DNA of 64,000 nucleotides from Actinomycetes bacterium (lineage in GTDB: Bacteria; Actinomycetota; Acidimicrobiia; IMCC26256; PALSA-610): positions 62,001-126,000 of the forward strand of contig JANYBW010000042.1 in the NCBI GenBank assembly GCA_025360585.1. The letters run 5' to 3'. Made by a program: the position numbers and the translations under genes. This document shows, piece after piece, positions 8,583 through 17,633 of this stretch. Each line of letters starts with the position of its first letter. The first letter of the stretch is position 1. A model generated the notes under the pieces. It was not told where the DNA came from, made no database searches, and worked only from the letters and a program-made list of their open reading frames with translations.

Positions 8583-9860
8583 CTAACAGACCGTTGAGAC
8601 TGGCCCAAAGGGGCTGATCGGTCCAGCGCCTCCCGGATGGATTTCGAAGTGGAGGTGATTCGCGAGCGTTGCGCCAGTGTGGCCGACATAGCCAATGACT
8701 TCTCCGGCCTTGGCGTGCCGCGGTGCCCCTGCGTAACGGCTGAGATGGAAATACCAAAATGAATTGCCGTTATCGGCGGAAAAAAAGATTCCGTTGCCTT
8801 GGTTCGATCCGTAACGTTGGCTAATGGTCCCGCTGGCGACCGCTACGACTGGCGTGCCTTCGGGCGACATCATGTCCACGCCTTCATGGTTGCGGCCGCC
8901 CGGCCGTGGTGCTCCCCATGAATCGATGAACGACACTGGTCCCTGTACCGGACACGTGGTCATTCCGTACGCTCCGCTTCCGGTACTGGGGCTTCCGGTA
9001 CTGGTGTCTCCGGAACTGGGGTTTCCGCCTCCGTTGGGTCGCGGTTGCGTGGTCGGTGTCGGTGCCGGCCGAGTCGGGCTCGGAGCTGTGGGCGCGGGGT
9101 TTGTGCCTGGCTGTGGGCGGCTACTTGCGGAGGTGGTAATTGAACTTGTCGCGTCGCGTCGGGCGATCGCGGCCCGTCGAGCGGCGGCGACTTCTTCGGA
9201 GAGCTGACGTCCGAATCGACGCTCGATTCTGTTGGCTTCAATGAGCTTTGCGTCGAGCTGCTTGAGCTGGCTGCGAAGATCCGCCAACACTTGGGTTTGT
9301 TCCCTGCGCTGGGTTTCGAAACGGTGCCGCGCAGTGTCCAACGTTGCGCTGATCCGGGTGAACTTCTCGATGATGCTGCGGTCGTTTGATGCCAACGTGT
9401 TGGCGTACTGATCCGCGCGCGCATTCTCGAGAACGTTGGCACCGTGATCGTATTCGCCAGTCGCACCGGAGCTTCGGGAACCGGTCATGTAGAGCCGGCC
9501 GACGACGGTGTTGAAAGCACCGTGCGCAGCTTTTTTCGACACCTCCGCGCGGTTAATTCCCAGTTGCGTTGCCACAATCGCGTCTTCAATTTCCGCTTGT
9601 CGTTGCAGCGCTCGCTCGAAGCGCAGCGCGATTGTGTCGGATTCCGAACGAAGTGCTTGGAGTCGACTTCGCGCATTGGCCAGCGCCACGGCCGTGGATT
9701 CTCCCGATGCGGGAACCAGCGCGCCGAACGCGAATCCGATGGTTGCCACGGCCGCGAGCGCCAAGCCTGCGACCCAACGAGCGCGGCACTGTGGGGATGC
9801 GTCCGAATCGGTCAGTATCGCCCGAAAGCCACGATATGGCGCGTTGCCTGCCCGTTCCAT
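8583..9860 (-). CDS. M23 family metallopeptidase with coiled coil (EnvC/NlpD-like)
   Basis: A membrane-anchored or secreted cell-wall endopeptidase of 425 residues. A transmembrane segment or signal anchor lies at about residues 29-49. A long coiled coil (about 55-215) follows, then a Pro/Ser/Thr-rich linker, then the LytM/M23 domain in the last 110 residues. The zinc motifs HEGVD (HxxxD) and HLHFE are both intact, so the peptidase should be active. The layout matches EnvC-like and RipA-partner proteins that act at division. The linker contains a 15-bp tandem repeat (8977-9021) encoding STGSP-like units. It is transcribed divergently from an NlpC/P60 gene with the same coiled-coil-plus-hydrolase plan, and the two likely act together on peptidoglycan. 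Confidence 0.92.
   Translation of the reverse strand: MERAGNAPYRGFRAILTDSDASPQCRARWVAGLALAAVATIGFAFGALVPASGESTAVALANARSRLQALRSESDTIALRFERALQRQAEIEDAIVATQLGINRAEVSKKAAHGAFNTVVGRLYMTGSRSSGATGEYDHGANVLENARADQYANTLASNDRSIIEKFTRISATLDTARHRFETQRREQTQVLADLRSQLKQLDAKLIEANRIERRFGRQLSEEVAAARRAAIARRDATSSITTSASSRPQPGTNPAPTAPSPTRPAPTPTTQPRPNGGGNPSSGDTSTGSPSTGSGAYGMTTCPVQGPVSFIDSWGAPRPGGRNHEGVDMMSPEGTPVVAVASGTISQRYGSNQGNGIFFSADNGNSFWYFHLSRYAGAPRHAKAGEVIGYVGHTGATLANHLHFEIHPGGAGPISPFGPVSTVC
8977..9021. repeat. 15-bp tandem repeat, 3 units, in M23 linker
   Basis: Three imperfect copies of CTTCCGGTACTGGGG at 8977-8991, 8992-9006 and 9007-9021. They encode a repeating five-residue Ser/Thr/Gly/Pro unit in the linker before the peptidase domain, in frame. 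Confidence 0.85.
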
Positions 9861-9968
9861 GCAGCCTTCATACTACCCGACCAGCAACCGATGAGATCTC
9901 GGGCCTCGAGCTCCGATCCGGCAAAGGTGCGGATCGCTGCAGTGCGCCCAGAGTTCTGTAGCCTCACC

Positions 9969-10001
9969 CCTAGATACACGCTGGGTTGTGCGTTATCTAG
10001 G
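9969..10001. promoter_or_regulatory. Inverted repeat between divergent cell-wall hydrolase genes
   Basis: CCTAGATA (9969-9976) and TATCTAGG (9994-10001) are perfect inverted arms 17 bp apart, in the 188-bp region between the starts of the M23 gene (9860) and the NlpC/P60 gene (10049). The arm centres are 25 bp apart. This is a plausible dimeric operator controlling both genes, but no matching regulator is identified. Confidence 0.4.
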
Positions 10002-10048
10002 ACTGTGGTTTCAGTCTCTGTATTTATTGTCGACTGCTGGAGTTGCTT

Positions 10049-11197
10049 GTGACGTTTCGTCGAGTGCGTTTTGTTGCTGTGGGGCTTGCCGTCGCTTCGC
10101 TCAGCAGTCTGACCGCGTACGCCGCGGGCGCGACTCGGGCCGAAGATCTTCGGTCCCAAGCAAAACGGATTGCTGCACAGATCAGCGCCAATGGCGACAA
10201 GATCGCAGCATTGGGAGAGCGCTACAACGGAACGTTGCTGAAGCTCGATCAGATTCACGCGCAGCAGGTCCAATCGGTTCGAGATGTCGAGCGGGCAACC
10301 CGGCTTTCGACCGAGCTCCACCAACACATCGTCGTGATCGCGTCGCGGATGTACATGCAAGGAAATGTGCAGCAAAGCCCGCAACAATCTGGTGGTTCAT
10401 ATCTCGAGAGCGGATCGCAATCCGTGTACGCCGAATCGCTCGTATCAAAAGATCGTGCTGAACTGGAATCCTTCGGACGATCGCTGCGCGATCTCCGCGA
10501 GCAGCAGCAGCGTCTGCGTGCGATCGAATTGTCCGCTCGGCGCGAACGAGACGCGCTGAACGCGAGTCGGCGCGAACTCGATTCGGCGAACCGTCAAGAG
10601 CAACAATTGCTCGCTCGTGTGCAAGGTGAACTCGGCGACTTGATTCTGCAAGAACAAGCCGTTCGGTTGAAGGCCGCGAACGCTGCGGCTGCTGCCCGTG
10701 CGGCTCGCGATGAAGCCGCGGCGCGTGCTGCGAAAGATGCGGCAACCAAGCCGACCACGCCGGTTACCGGATCGATTCCACCATCGAGCGGGGTTGGCAT
10801 TCCTGCGCCCGTTGCCGATCCGAGCCCGCGCACGCCCGCGTCGAATTCAGGCGTGGCTGCGGTGATCGCCTACGCGCGTCAGCAGCTCGGAAAGCCGTAC
10901 GTTTTCAATACCGCGGGTCCGAATACCTTTGATTGCTCAGGTCTCACGATGATGGCGTGGGCGCAAGCCGGGGTTGCGATGCCGCACTATTCTGGTTCGC
11001 AATTTTCCATCTTCCCGCACGTTGCGCTGAGCCAACTCCAACCGGGAGACCTTGTCTTTCACGGACGCGGGGGCGCGGATCACGTCGCGTTGTATGTAGG
11101 GGGCGGAATGCAGATCGCCGCAACGCATACGGGCAGTTTCGTGAAGTTGCAACCAGTCCCGTACGGTTCGTTGAGTGGAGCAGTGCGACCTAACTAA
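10049..11197 (+). CDS. NlpC/P60 peptidoglycan endopeptidase (RipA-like)
   Basis: A secreted D,L-endopeptidase of 382 residues. A signal peptide covers the first 27 or so residues, ending near AYAAGA. A long coiled coil (about 30-220) precedes an Ala/Pro/Thr linker and a C-terminal NlpC/P60 domain. The catalytic Cys lies in DCSGL (about residue 296), the His in ADHVALYV (about 345), and a third polar residue His near 360 in AATHTG. GTG at 10049 is preferred, since CTGGAG at 10037-10042 gives the right spacing; TTG 10043 is too close. The coiled coil plus NlpC/P60 plan is that of RipA and related division hydrolases. The 3' end overlaps the convergent glycosyltransferase gene by 8 bp. Confidence 0.92.
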   Translation: MTFRRVRFVAVGLAVASLSSLTAYAAGATRAEDLRSQAKRIAAQISANGDKIAALGERYNGTLLKLDQIHAQQVQSVRDVERATRLSTELHQHIVVIASRMYMQGNVQQSPQQSGGSYLESGSQSVYAESLVSKDRAELESFGRSLRDLREQQQRLRAIELSARRERDALNASRRELDSANRQEQQLLARVQGELGDLILQEQAVRLKAANAAAAARAARDEAAARAAKDAATKPTTPVTGSIPPSSGVGIPAPVADPSPRTPASNSGVAAVIAYARQQLGKPYVFNTAGPNTFDCSGLTMMAWAQAGVAMPHYSGSQFSIFPHVALSQLQPGDLVFHGRGGADHVALYVGGGMQIAATHTGSFVKLQPVPYGSLSGAVRPN

Positions 11198-12359
11198 CGG
11201 CGTCGGTTCGCCGCCGAACTGTTGGTTGGCGGATCGCGGAAGTGAATGCCATCAGTAGCGTTACCAAGATGAGGTTGCGGGCCAAGAGCTCGAGTTCGAC
11301 CCAACCCTGCTGATGTTGGCGCAGCGCGGCCCAGTTCCACAAGATCGGCGTGGTGAGCCAAGCCGCTGATGTGTAGAGCCAACCGATCATCCGGTGCCCT
11401 TGCGCCCACAACACCACGACTGCGGGCGCGCACCACAATAAGTATTGCGGGGACAAGATCCGAGACATCAACATTGAGCCCAACACCAACGCTCCGCTGA
11501 GCGCGATCGAATTTGTTTCGGCGCTCCATGCCCGAGCGACGCAGAAGGCGACGAAACCCAACAGCATGACGGTCAGGATGCTGGACCAAGTTTGAAAGTG
11601 ATGTTTGCCAATGACCCACGCTCCCGACGTCGCCTCAATCGTGTAGTGCTTGAACGGCAAGAGCAACGACGCGGGCACACTTTCAATTTCGAGACCGGTT
11701 GCTTGGCGATAGCGAAAGAACGTTCGAAAGCCGCCGGGTGACCATGCAAACCACGCGGCAGTCACAATGGCGGCGCTTCCCGCGGCGCGCCAAAAATCTT
11801 TCCAACGGCGTTGAACTGCGAGTACGGCGAGCGAAACGATTGGCCAGAGTTTCGTGGCGTAGCCCAACACGATTGGTGTGGTTGCGGTGCGCCCGCGTTC
11901 GATGGCGATGAGGGCCCACGCCGCGAACATGACGACGATGAAGTCGTTGCGGAACCATCCGAACAGCGCGAGTGCCGGAACCGATGCCGTCCAGCATCTT
12001 CCAATGCGCTTGGCCAGATTGGGAAACGCGCGCTGGAGGGTCAAGCACGTCGAGTACTCGACGATCGCCATCGCGGCACCGTGCAGAATCGTGAACGCAG
12101 TTTGGGAGCCGAACGAACACGGACCGATCAGCAATGTCAGCAAAGTGATCGGCGGGAATTCCCACACGACGTCGCGATACGGAAGGTGATGCCAGTCAAT
12201 CGCCCGCGCGATCTCCCGGAAATGCAAGGTGTCGCCGTAAAATACTACGGGCGCATAACGTTGAATCAGTACGATCAGTGCGAGCCGGATGCCCAGCTGA
12301 ACTGCCAGCTGAACTGCGAGCTGGGCTCCGAGTTGGGCTCCGTTCTGAGTGTGCTTCAC
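11190..12359 (-). CDS. GT87-like polyprenyl-phosphate-dependent glycosyltransferase
   Basis: An integral membrane protein of 389 residues with about 9-11 hydrophobic segments and an acidic residue in the first loop (YGDTLHF, then YRDVVWEFPP). This YxDxxxEYPP-like pattern is characteristic of DUF2029/GT87 mannosyltransferase-type enzymes, which transfer a sugar from a polyprenyl phosphate on the outer membrane face. The acceptor is unknown; an envelope glycan or glycolipid is likely, given the neighbouring cell-wall hydrolases. The N terminus carries a 4-residue repeat (AQLG/AVQL) encoded by 12-bp tandem DNA repeats. The gene lies about 108 bp downstream of the FtsK-like gene on the same strand. 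Confidence 0.8.
   Translation of the reverse strand: MKHTQNGAQLGAQLAVQLAVQLGIRLALIVLIQRYAPVVFYGDTLHFREIARAIDWHHLPYRDVVWEFPPITLLTLLIGPCSFGSQTAFTILHGAAMAIVEYSTCLTLQRAFPNLAKRIGRCWTASVPALALFGWFRNDFIVVMFAAWALIAIERGRTATTPIVLGYATKLWPIVSLAVLAVQRRWKDFWRAAGSAAIVTAAWFAWSPGGFRTFFRYRQATGLEIESVPASLLLPFKHYTIEATSGAWVIGKHHFQTWSSILTVMLLGFVAFCVARAWSAETNSIALSGALVLGSMLMSRILSPQYLLWCAPAVVVLWAQGHRMIGWLYTSAAWLTTPILWNWAALRQHQQGWVELELLARNLILVTLLMAFTSAIRQPTVRRRTDAVS
12294..12341. repeat. 12-bp tandem repeat, 4 units
   Basis: Units at 12294-12305 and 12306-12317 (CAGCTGAACTGC, identical), then two diverged units at 12318-12329 and 12330-12341 (GAGCTGGGCTCC type). They encode the repeated AVQL/AQLG segment at the N terminus of the glycosyltransferase, in frame. 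Confidence 0.85.
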
Positions 12360-12467
12360 AACGGCTCCATCAGTGCCGAAAACCTAACACGAACCTGCGT
12401 CAATGTTGTTTCCTGGCGCAACCCGAGTCCTGCCAGTTTGGCGAACGACAGACGGTGCGAGCGGGAC

Positions 12468-15400
12468 TTACGAGGCGATGACGAGCGACGGTATGGAGCG
12501 CGTCGAGCCGGCCGCGGTGATTCCTGTTGCCGCCGACGAGATAGGCGCCGCAGTGGGTAGCTGATCGACGATGGGTATCTGGACGCGTTGCGCTTCACCG
12601 CCAACGTTGATCAGCGCGCGCCCTGGCCCACCACCAAGCTGCGAACGATCGATGCGCGCTCCGATCAGATCACCGTCGAGTGGGCTTTGCGGGCATAACA
12701 AGATTCCGACGTGGTTGCTGCGTGCCAACGCGACGATGCCCCGCGTCTCGTTGCGCAACTCGTCGCTGGAACCCGCGACGACTAGCCCGGCAACTACTTC
12801 TGGGTTGTCTCGCACCAACGTTGTGAGTCCTTCGTCGAGCGGACTGCGCGCTATCGCGCCAGCGTCGTCGAGGAGCACCAAGTATCGGCGGGTGCGGAGC
12901 TGCTCCAAAATGGATTCGGCATCCTCGCGTGCCGCGAACTCGACGCAGGTCACTCCATCGGGCGCGAAGCGATGAATGGGTCGTGCTCCCGCGGAGATCC
13001 ATAGGACGCGCGTGCCTTGGAGGATTGCTCCTGTTGCCAAGGTGATCAGGGTGTTCGTTCTCCCGCTACGGCGTGGTCCGGCGACGAGCAACATCGGATC
13101 GCTCGTAAAGTCGTGGTGGATGCACTGCAGGCGATCATCCCCAACTGCCAGCGGAACGGCGAACGGTATGGTCAGCGGATTCTTGGTCGTTGTGTGCGCC
13201 CACGCGGTCGAGGCGATAGACGTAGAAACGCTCACGGTGTTGCGCTCGCCGAGCGCGATCGCTGACGAGTACGCGATCGATTGCGGCAATGCATCGACCC
13301 GAATCGGCCCGACCTGATTTGGCCCGAGGTGATTTGGCCCGACCTGATTTGGCCCGAGGTCAGCCGTCCAAGAATCACGTGTGGCCGCGATCGTGAAGAT
13401 CGCGCGTTGTTGCGCTGCGTTGGATGGATCGGCATCAAGGAGCGCGAATTGAATCTCGCGGTCGGAGCCAGCTTCGAGTGCTCGGCCGGGCCCCATCACT
13501 TCGGGTACTGACTTCGGATTGATATCGGCCATGCGGTAGTCGTTGGGGTCGTTGAGCCGCAATACCCATTTGTGATCCATGTAGGCAGCAATCCGATCGC
13601 TGAGTAACGAACGATCACCGGTGATTACCAAACTGAAGCCCGCGGTAGCTCCATCGCGGGCGAGGCGTTGCAGTCGTGGGACCACATCGCTACCTGCGTG
13701 GGCAGGAAAAGCGCCAGCCAGTGCATCCCAACGGTCAATGAGCACCAGGATGTATGGCAGTCGGGTTTCGGATGGGTTGGCGAGTCGTTGTTCAGCAATG
13801 TCGCTCAAACCGTGCGCGGCGAGGATCCCTAGACGCCGGGTGAGCTCATCGTCGAGCCGCGTGACGAGCCGGTCGACGCGCTCGGGTTCGTCGCGGGTAC
13901 CGTCGACGATTGCGCCGCAGTGAGCGAACGAACTCAGGGCTTTCAGCGCTCCGTTGCCGAAATCAAATCCGTAGAGGTGACAATCGTTCGCGTCGTGGCA
14001 CTGAGCCACGGTCGCGGCGATAGTTCGCAATGCGCTCGAGCGTCCGGTGCGCGATGCCCCTGCGATCATCCAGTGTTCGCAATGCTCTGCATGAAACTGC
14101 ACTGAACGTTGCACCTGTTCGCTCGCATGATCGATGATGCCGATGCTCGGTGCCTTTGGGTCCGAGACGATGAAGGTGGCCAGAGGCTCGAGCCAGGGTC
14201 GATGCCGCGGCTGGCAATCGATGTGTTGCGCAGCTTGGCGCATCGTCGCGACGAGCAATTCGAGATCGGTTCGGACGGCCAGCGACGCGATTGGGTCAGT
14301 GGCCGGACCAAATGGAGTGGCTCCCGAAGCGCCGGATGCCAACGGATTGCCCTCGTGGTCCACGGTATGCACCAACACCGGTACCCGGTCTGGCTCTGCG
14401 CCGCACGCCGTGTTCGCGACTCGCCCGGTCTGAAATTCGAGCGTCTGGCCGCTGCTCGCCAGACGTGCGATCGCGCGGCCTGGGGTTGTGCGGCGAATCG
14501 CCGCGGCGTTCGCGTTGTCGATGACTTCGATTGAATCCTGGGGATCTTCGACTCGCAGGGCAATACGCAATGCGGTGTTCGCGCGCATCTCTGGAGTAAC
14601 AACTCCCGATGGGCGTTGCGTGGCCAATACCAAATGGACTCCGAGGGAACGACCGACGCGCGCGATGCGAATCAGCCCAGAAACAAAGTCGGGGAGTTCA
14701 TGAACCAGCTCCGCGAACTCGTCGATCACAATGATCAGGCGGGCCAGCCCTGACTGCGCCGCGACCTCGGGGCTACGCGCCCACGCCGCGTCGATATCGG
14801 CGGCACCGAGTTGCGCGAGCACTTGTTCTCTGCGCTGTAGTTCTGCATTGAGGCTGACGAGGGCGCGCTCGGTGAGTTGCTGATTGAGGTTCGTTACCAT
14901 CCCCACTGTGTGGGGAAGCCGTGCGCAATGTGCGAACGCGGATGCCCCTTTGAAATCGATGAGCACAAAGTTCATCGCATCGGGACGGTTCGCAAGCGCA
15001 AGGCTGGTGACAAACGTCTGCAGAAATTCACTCTTGCCGGAACCGGTCGTGCCAGCAACGAGGGCGTGGGGCCCATCGGTTTTGATGTCGAGGGAGACGG
15101 ATCCATTCGCGTCGATGCCAACAACTGCTCGGGTATCTGGCCGTGCGATGGCCCAACGGCGCGCCAGGGCCAACGCATTAGCATGATCAGCGGGCAACAA
15201 CTCGACTAGCCGGCAGGCCTGCGGAATCGAAGCTTCGTCGTTATCATGACCGTGGCGAACCGGCGCCAACGCGCGTGCGAATTCTTCGGCCCACCGAGTC
15301 GACACAAGGTCGCACAGCAGTGATGCTTCCGGTGCGGTTTCTTCAATGGTTACGGCGGCGATCGCTGATTCGGGCTGGAGCTCAATGATGGCGGTGGCCT

Positions 15401-17066
15401 CTTGGGGCAGCCGCGATGTTTCAACGTCGATTGCTACTGCGTAGATCCCGGCGGGCGGACCATCGCGCAGTATTCGCACGACGTTGAGGTTGTCTCGCGC
15501 GGCTTGCGCTCCGTCGATGACGACCAACATCGCAGGGGTACACATAGCGGCTCCGCGGTCTCGGCGCGAGTCCGTGGCGTTGCGCTCGTCGAGCACGGCG
15601 AGCACGTTAGCTACGGCCGCGGATTGCGAACCCGCGAAACGATGCGGCAACCAGCGGGCCCACGCCCAGTCTGTGCGATCGGCGTTGGTGCCGCGGGATG
15701 AATCGCCCGTGATGAAGGCGACGACCAATTCCGTCGGTGGCAGCTGGCTGGTGAGCCGCGTAACGATCGTTCGCGCCATCGATATCGCGGCCGAACGGTT
15801 TCCGCATATTCCAACGACTCCACGTCCGCGAAGATCGAGCCCGTACGGCACACCGCGCAGCCAGGGGATCTGCACCGGCGCCGGATCATTGGCGCCGTGC
15901 AATTCAATTGCCGCGGGACGGTCGTGGGTTCCGAGCCGCACGACGAACGCGTCGGGATCAGTGAGCCGTCGCTCCCAGAGTCGCGGCTGGTGTTCTTGCG
16001 CGAACCGCAAAATTTGCGGTGCCGCGGGCGCGTCGTGGTGGAGCTGGCTGGCCTCTTCGATCGCAAGCGTTTCAATACGTTGTGCCGCGATATCGAGTTC
16101 AGCTTCGTACCGTTCGTTGGCGTCGCGCGTGGTTCGGCGCTGATTGCGGCGCGCGGATACGGCGTTGGTGACCGTAAGGATCGGACTCATCGCTGCGAAG
16201 ACCAGCACCTCTGGTCGATGGAAAATCCACGCCGCAAGGATTGCCATCACGACCGGCACGCAACACTGCATCCAGGGAAACGGTGTTCGAGTCGGAAGGG
16301 TTGGAGCTGAGGGCAGGGTGACCGCAACGTCGGGTTCAGGTGGTCGCAGACGCGGTGGGCGATTGAAGCAATAGGTCAGTGTTTCAGGATCAAATGTGGA
16401 CTTCAACGGTGTTGGAGCGTCATGGCGGCGGCTGACCTCGAAAGCGGTGTGAGCGATTCGCAACTTCGATCCGTATTGCAACAGGGTCGGTTGGCCGGGC
16501 GGAAGTCGCAGCTCGTTGATGAACGTCCCGCCGTCTGAACCTAAGTCCACTACGGCGATTATCCCGCGTGTCGTAGCGATACGCGTGTGTTTTGGCGAGA
16601 GGGCGTAGGGGAGTACGAGCTCGTTACCGGGCTCCGACCCGACGACGATTGCATCGTGAGCGTCCAGCAGTGCGCGCGTACCTGCTCCTGGTCCTGTGGT
16701 CGCGGTGATTTCCCACACCGCGTCCTCGTGCAGCTCATAGTGGAAATCCGACGGCCTACCGACAAGCCCAATACCACTGGCATGATCGCCGGACAGTTCG
16801 CCGGAAAGTTCGCGGGCAAGTTCGCGGGCAGGTTCGCGGGCAACATCGATGATCGAGCCGTCGCGGACGCGAGCGTCAGCGAGGCTGGCATCGGTTGCGA
16901 CCGCCACGCCATCGACGAAGATTGCAGTCGGAGTCTTGCCAGTTTGCAACTGCGTGTTGGTTGCCGCGAGTGCTTCCAGCACATCGCCGATGGGATCCGT
17001 ACCGTCGGCTTCGATAAGCACGTCGATGACGCCGATGGATGTGATGAAGGTGGCCGCGATCCGCAC
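12468..17066 (-). CDS. Type VII secretion ATPase, Ubl-FHA-TM-FtsK/SpoIIIE x3 (EssC/EccC-like)
   Basis: The motor of a type VII (Esx) secretion system, 1532 residues. In order: a ubiquitin-like N-terminal domain (about 1-76), a spacer with RELA/RELS repeats, an FHA domain (about 137-212, with SPKHTRIAT and GTFINE), two adjacent membrane segments (about 264-302), then three FtsK/SpoIIIE ATPase domains. Only domain 1 has a canonical Walker A (GTTGSGKS, 672-679) and Walker B (IIVIDE, ending at 783). Domain 2 (GASRTGRS, 1003-1010) and domain 3 (GPRRSGRT, 1330-1337) have Arg in place of the Walker Lys, so they probably bind but do not hydrolyse ATP well. It is last in the esx operon, 21 bp after an accessory gene. 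The FHA plus single-chain layout resembles EssC more than the split mycobacterial EccCa/EccCb. Confidence 0.88.
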   Translation of the reverse strand: MRIAATFITSIGVIDVLIEADGTDPIGDVLEALAATNTQLQTGKTPTAIFVDGVAVATDASLADARVRDGSIIDVAREPARELARELSGELSGDHASGIGLVGRPSDFHYELHEDAVWEITATTGPGAGTRALLDAHDAIVVGSEPGNELVLPYALSPKHTRIATTRGIIAVVDLGSDGGTFINELRLPPGQPTLLQYGSKLRIAHTAFEVSRRHDAPTPLKSTFDPETLTYCFNRPPRLRPPEPDVAVTLPSAPTLPTRTPFPWMQCCVPVVMAILAAWIFHRPEVLVFAAMSPILTVTNAVSARRNQRRTTRDANERYEAELDIAAQRIETLAIEEASQLHHDAPAAPQILRFAQEHQPRLWERRLTDPDAFVVRLGTHDRPAAIELHGANDPAPVQIPWLRGVPYGLDLRGRGVVGICGNRSAAISMARTIVTRLTSQLPPTELVVAFITGDSSRGTNADRTDWAWARWLPHRFAGSQSAAVANVLAVLDERNATDSRRDRGAAMCTPAMLVVIDGAQAARDNLNVVRILRDGPPAGIYAVAIDVETSRLPQEATAIIELQPESAIAAVTIEETAPEASLLCDLVSTRWAEEFARALAPVRHGHDNDEASIPQACRLVELLPADHANALALARRWAIARPDTRAVVGIDANGSVSLDIKTDGPHALVAGTTGSGKSEFLQTFVTSLALANRPDAMNFVLIDFKGASAFAHCARLPHTVGMVTNLNQQLTERALVSLNAELQRREQVLAQLGAADIDAAWARSPEVAAQSGLARLIIVIDEFAELVHELPDFVSGLIRIARVGRSLGVHLVLATQRPSGVVTPEMRANTALRIALRVEDPQDSIEVIDNANAAAIRRTTPGRAIARLASSGQTLEFQTGRVANTACGAEPDRVPVLVHTVDHEGNPLASGASGATPFGPATDPIASLAVRTDLELLVATMRQAAQHIDCQPRHRPWLEPLATFIVSDPKAPSIGIIDHASEQVQRSVQFHAEHCEHWMIAGASRTGRSSALRTIAATVAQCHDANDCHLYGFDFGNGALKALSSFAHCGAIVDGTRDEPERVDRLVTRLDDELTRRLGILAAHGLSDIAEQRLANPSETRLPYILVLIDRWDALAGAFPAHAGSDVVPRLQRLARDGATAGFSLVITGDRSLLSDRIAAYMDHKWVLRLNDPNDYRMADINPKSVPEVMGPGRALEAGSDREIQFALLDADPSNAAQQRAIFTIAATRDSWTADLGPNQVGPNHLGPNQVGPIRVDALPQSIAYSSAIALGERNTVSVSTSIASTAWAHTTTKNPLTIPFAVPLAVGDDRLQCIHHDFTSDPMLLVAGPRRSGRTNTLITLATGAILQGTRVLWISAGARPIHRFAPDGVTCVEFAAREDAESILEQLRTRRYLVLLDDAGAIARSPLDEGLTTLVRDNPEVVAGLVVAGSSDELRNETRGIVALARSNHVGILLCPQSPLDGDLIGARIDRSQLGGGPGRALINVGGEAQRVQIPIVDQLPTAAPISSAATGITAAGSTRSIPSLVIAS
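13311..13355. repeat. 15-bp tandem repeat, 3 units, in the FtsK-like gene
   Basis: Three units, GACCTGATTTGGCCC, GAGGTGATTTGGCCC and GACCTGATTTGGCCC, at 13311-13325, 13326-13340 and 13341-13355. They encode the repeated LGPNQ/VGPNH segment in the linker between ATPase domains 2 and 3, in frame. Confidence 0.9.
16791..16838. repeat. 12-bp tandem repeat, 4 units, in the FtsK-like gene
   Basis: Four units of the type GGCAAGTTCGCG at 16791-16838. They encode RELA/RELS/GELS four-residue repeats between the ubiquitin-like and FHA domains, so the repeat changes linker length in frame. Confidence 0.85.
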
Positions 17067-17087
17067 GATTGCGCCTTTCGGATTGAG

Positions 17088-17633
17088 TTACGCGGCTTCG
17101 GTGAATTGCACCGTTGCCGCAATGGCATTGAAGTGTTCGAGGAGTTCTTCCCACAATGTGAGCGTTGGCGAATTGAAGGTCAGTACCAACAGTGTGCCGA
17201 GGTCGGGCATCGCTATGAAATACTGAGCAGTGCCGTTAAGGTCCGTTCCGGCCATTGCGTCGATTTCGCCAAACCGAGTTCGGCGCGTGATTGGTGGCCC
17301 GAAACGACTTTCGACCAGGGTGACGTCGTACGTGGGGTCTTCAAGGAGATCGGCTTCGGGCGGCAAGGCAACGATCGACGCAAAACAGCCTGCGTGCACT
17401 GGTTGATTGGGATCGCCATTTCCTACGTATTGAGCTGCGAAGAGGACTGCTTGAGAATCCAAGTCGATCGCGGCGGCGTCGAGTACTTGCGTGAGTTGTG
17501 CCGCAGTTGCCCGGAGCTCGTGGATTGTCGCGAAGGTTGCGAGCAGCGACTGCGTTCTGCGAAGAAATTCTGGATCGATGGTCATGCGGCTCCAGCCGTC
17601 GGGGAGTGCGATCCAAAAATTTGTGGTTACCAT
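17088..17633 (-). CDS. Unknown accessory protein of the Esx locus
   Basis: A 181-residue protein of unknown function. It begins FWIALPDGWSRMTIDPEFLR, an aromatic-PDGW pattern seen at the start of small alpha-beta proteins encoded near type VII ATPases in actinobacteria and reminiscent of Mog1/PsbP-fold (LpqN, DcrB) domains. That resemblance is weak. There is no signal peptide or membrane segment, so it is probably cytosolic. A chaperone or adaptor role for the WXG substrate, like that of EspG, is possible from position but is not shown. The ATG overlaps the end of the upstream gene by 7 bp, and the ribosome-binding site GGAGG lies inside that gene's Gly-rich tail. The two are therefore coupled. 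Confidence 0.75.
   Translation of the reverse strand: MVTTNFWIALPDGWSRMTIDPEFLRRTQSLLATFATIHELRATAAQLTQVLDAAAIDLDSQAVLFAAQYVGNGDPNQPVHAGCFASIVALPPEADLLEDPTYDVTLVESRFGPPITRRTRFGEIDAMAGTDLNGTAQYFIAMPDLGTLLVLTFNSPTLTLWEELLEHFNAIAATVQFTEAA

Noticed and set aside
17088-17633. Immunity protein for the WXG substrate
   Set aside because: The position fits, but there is no similarity to known immunity families. It was left as an unknown accessory protein.
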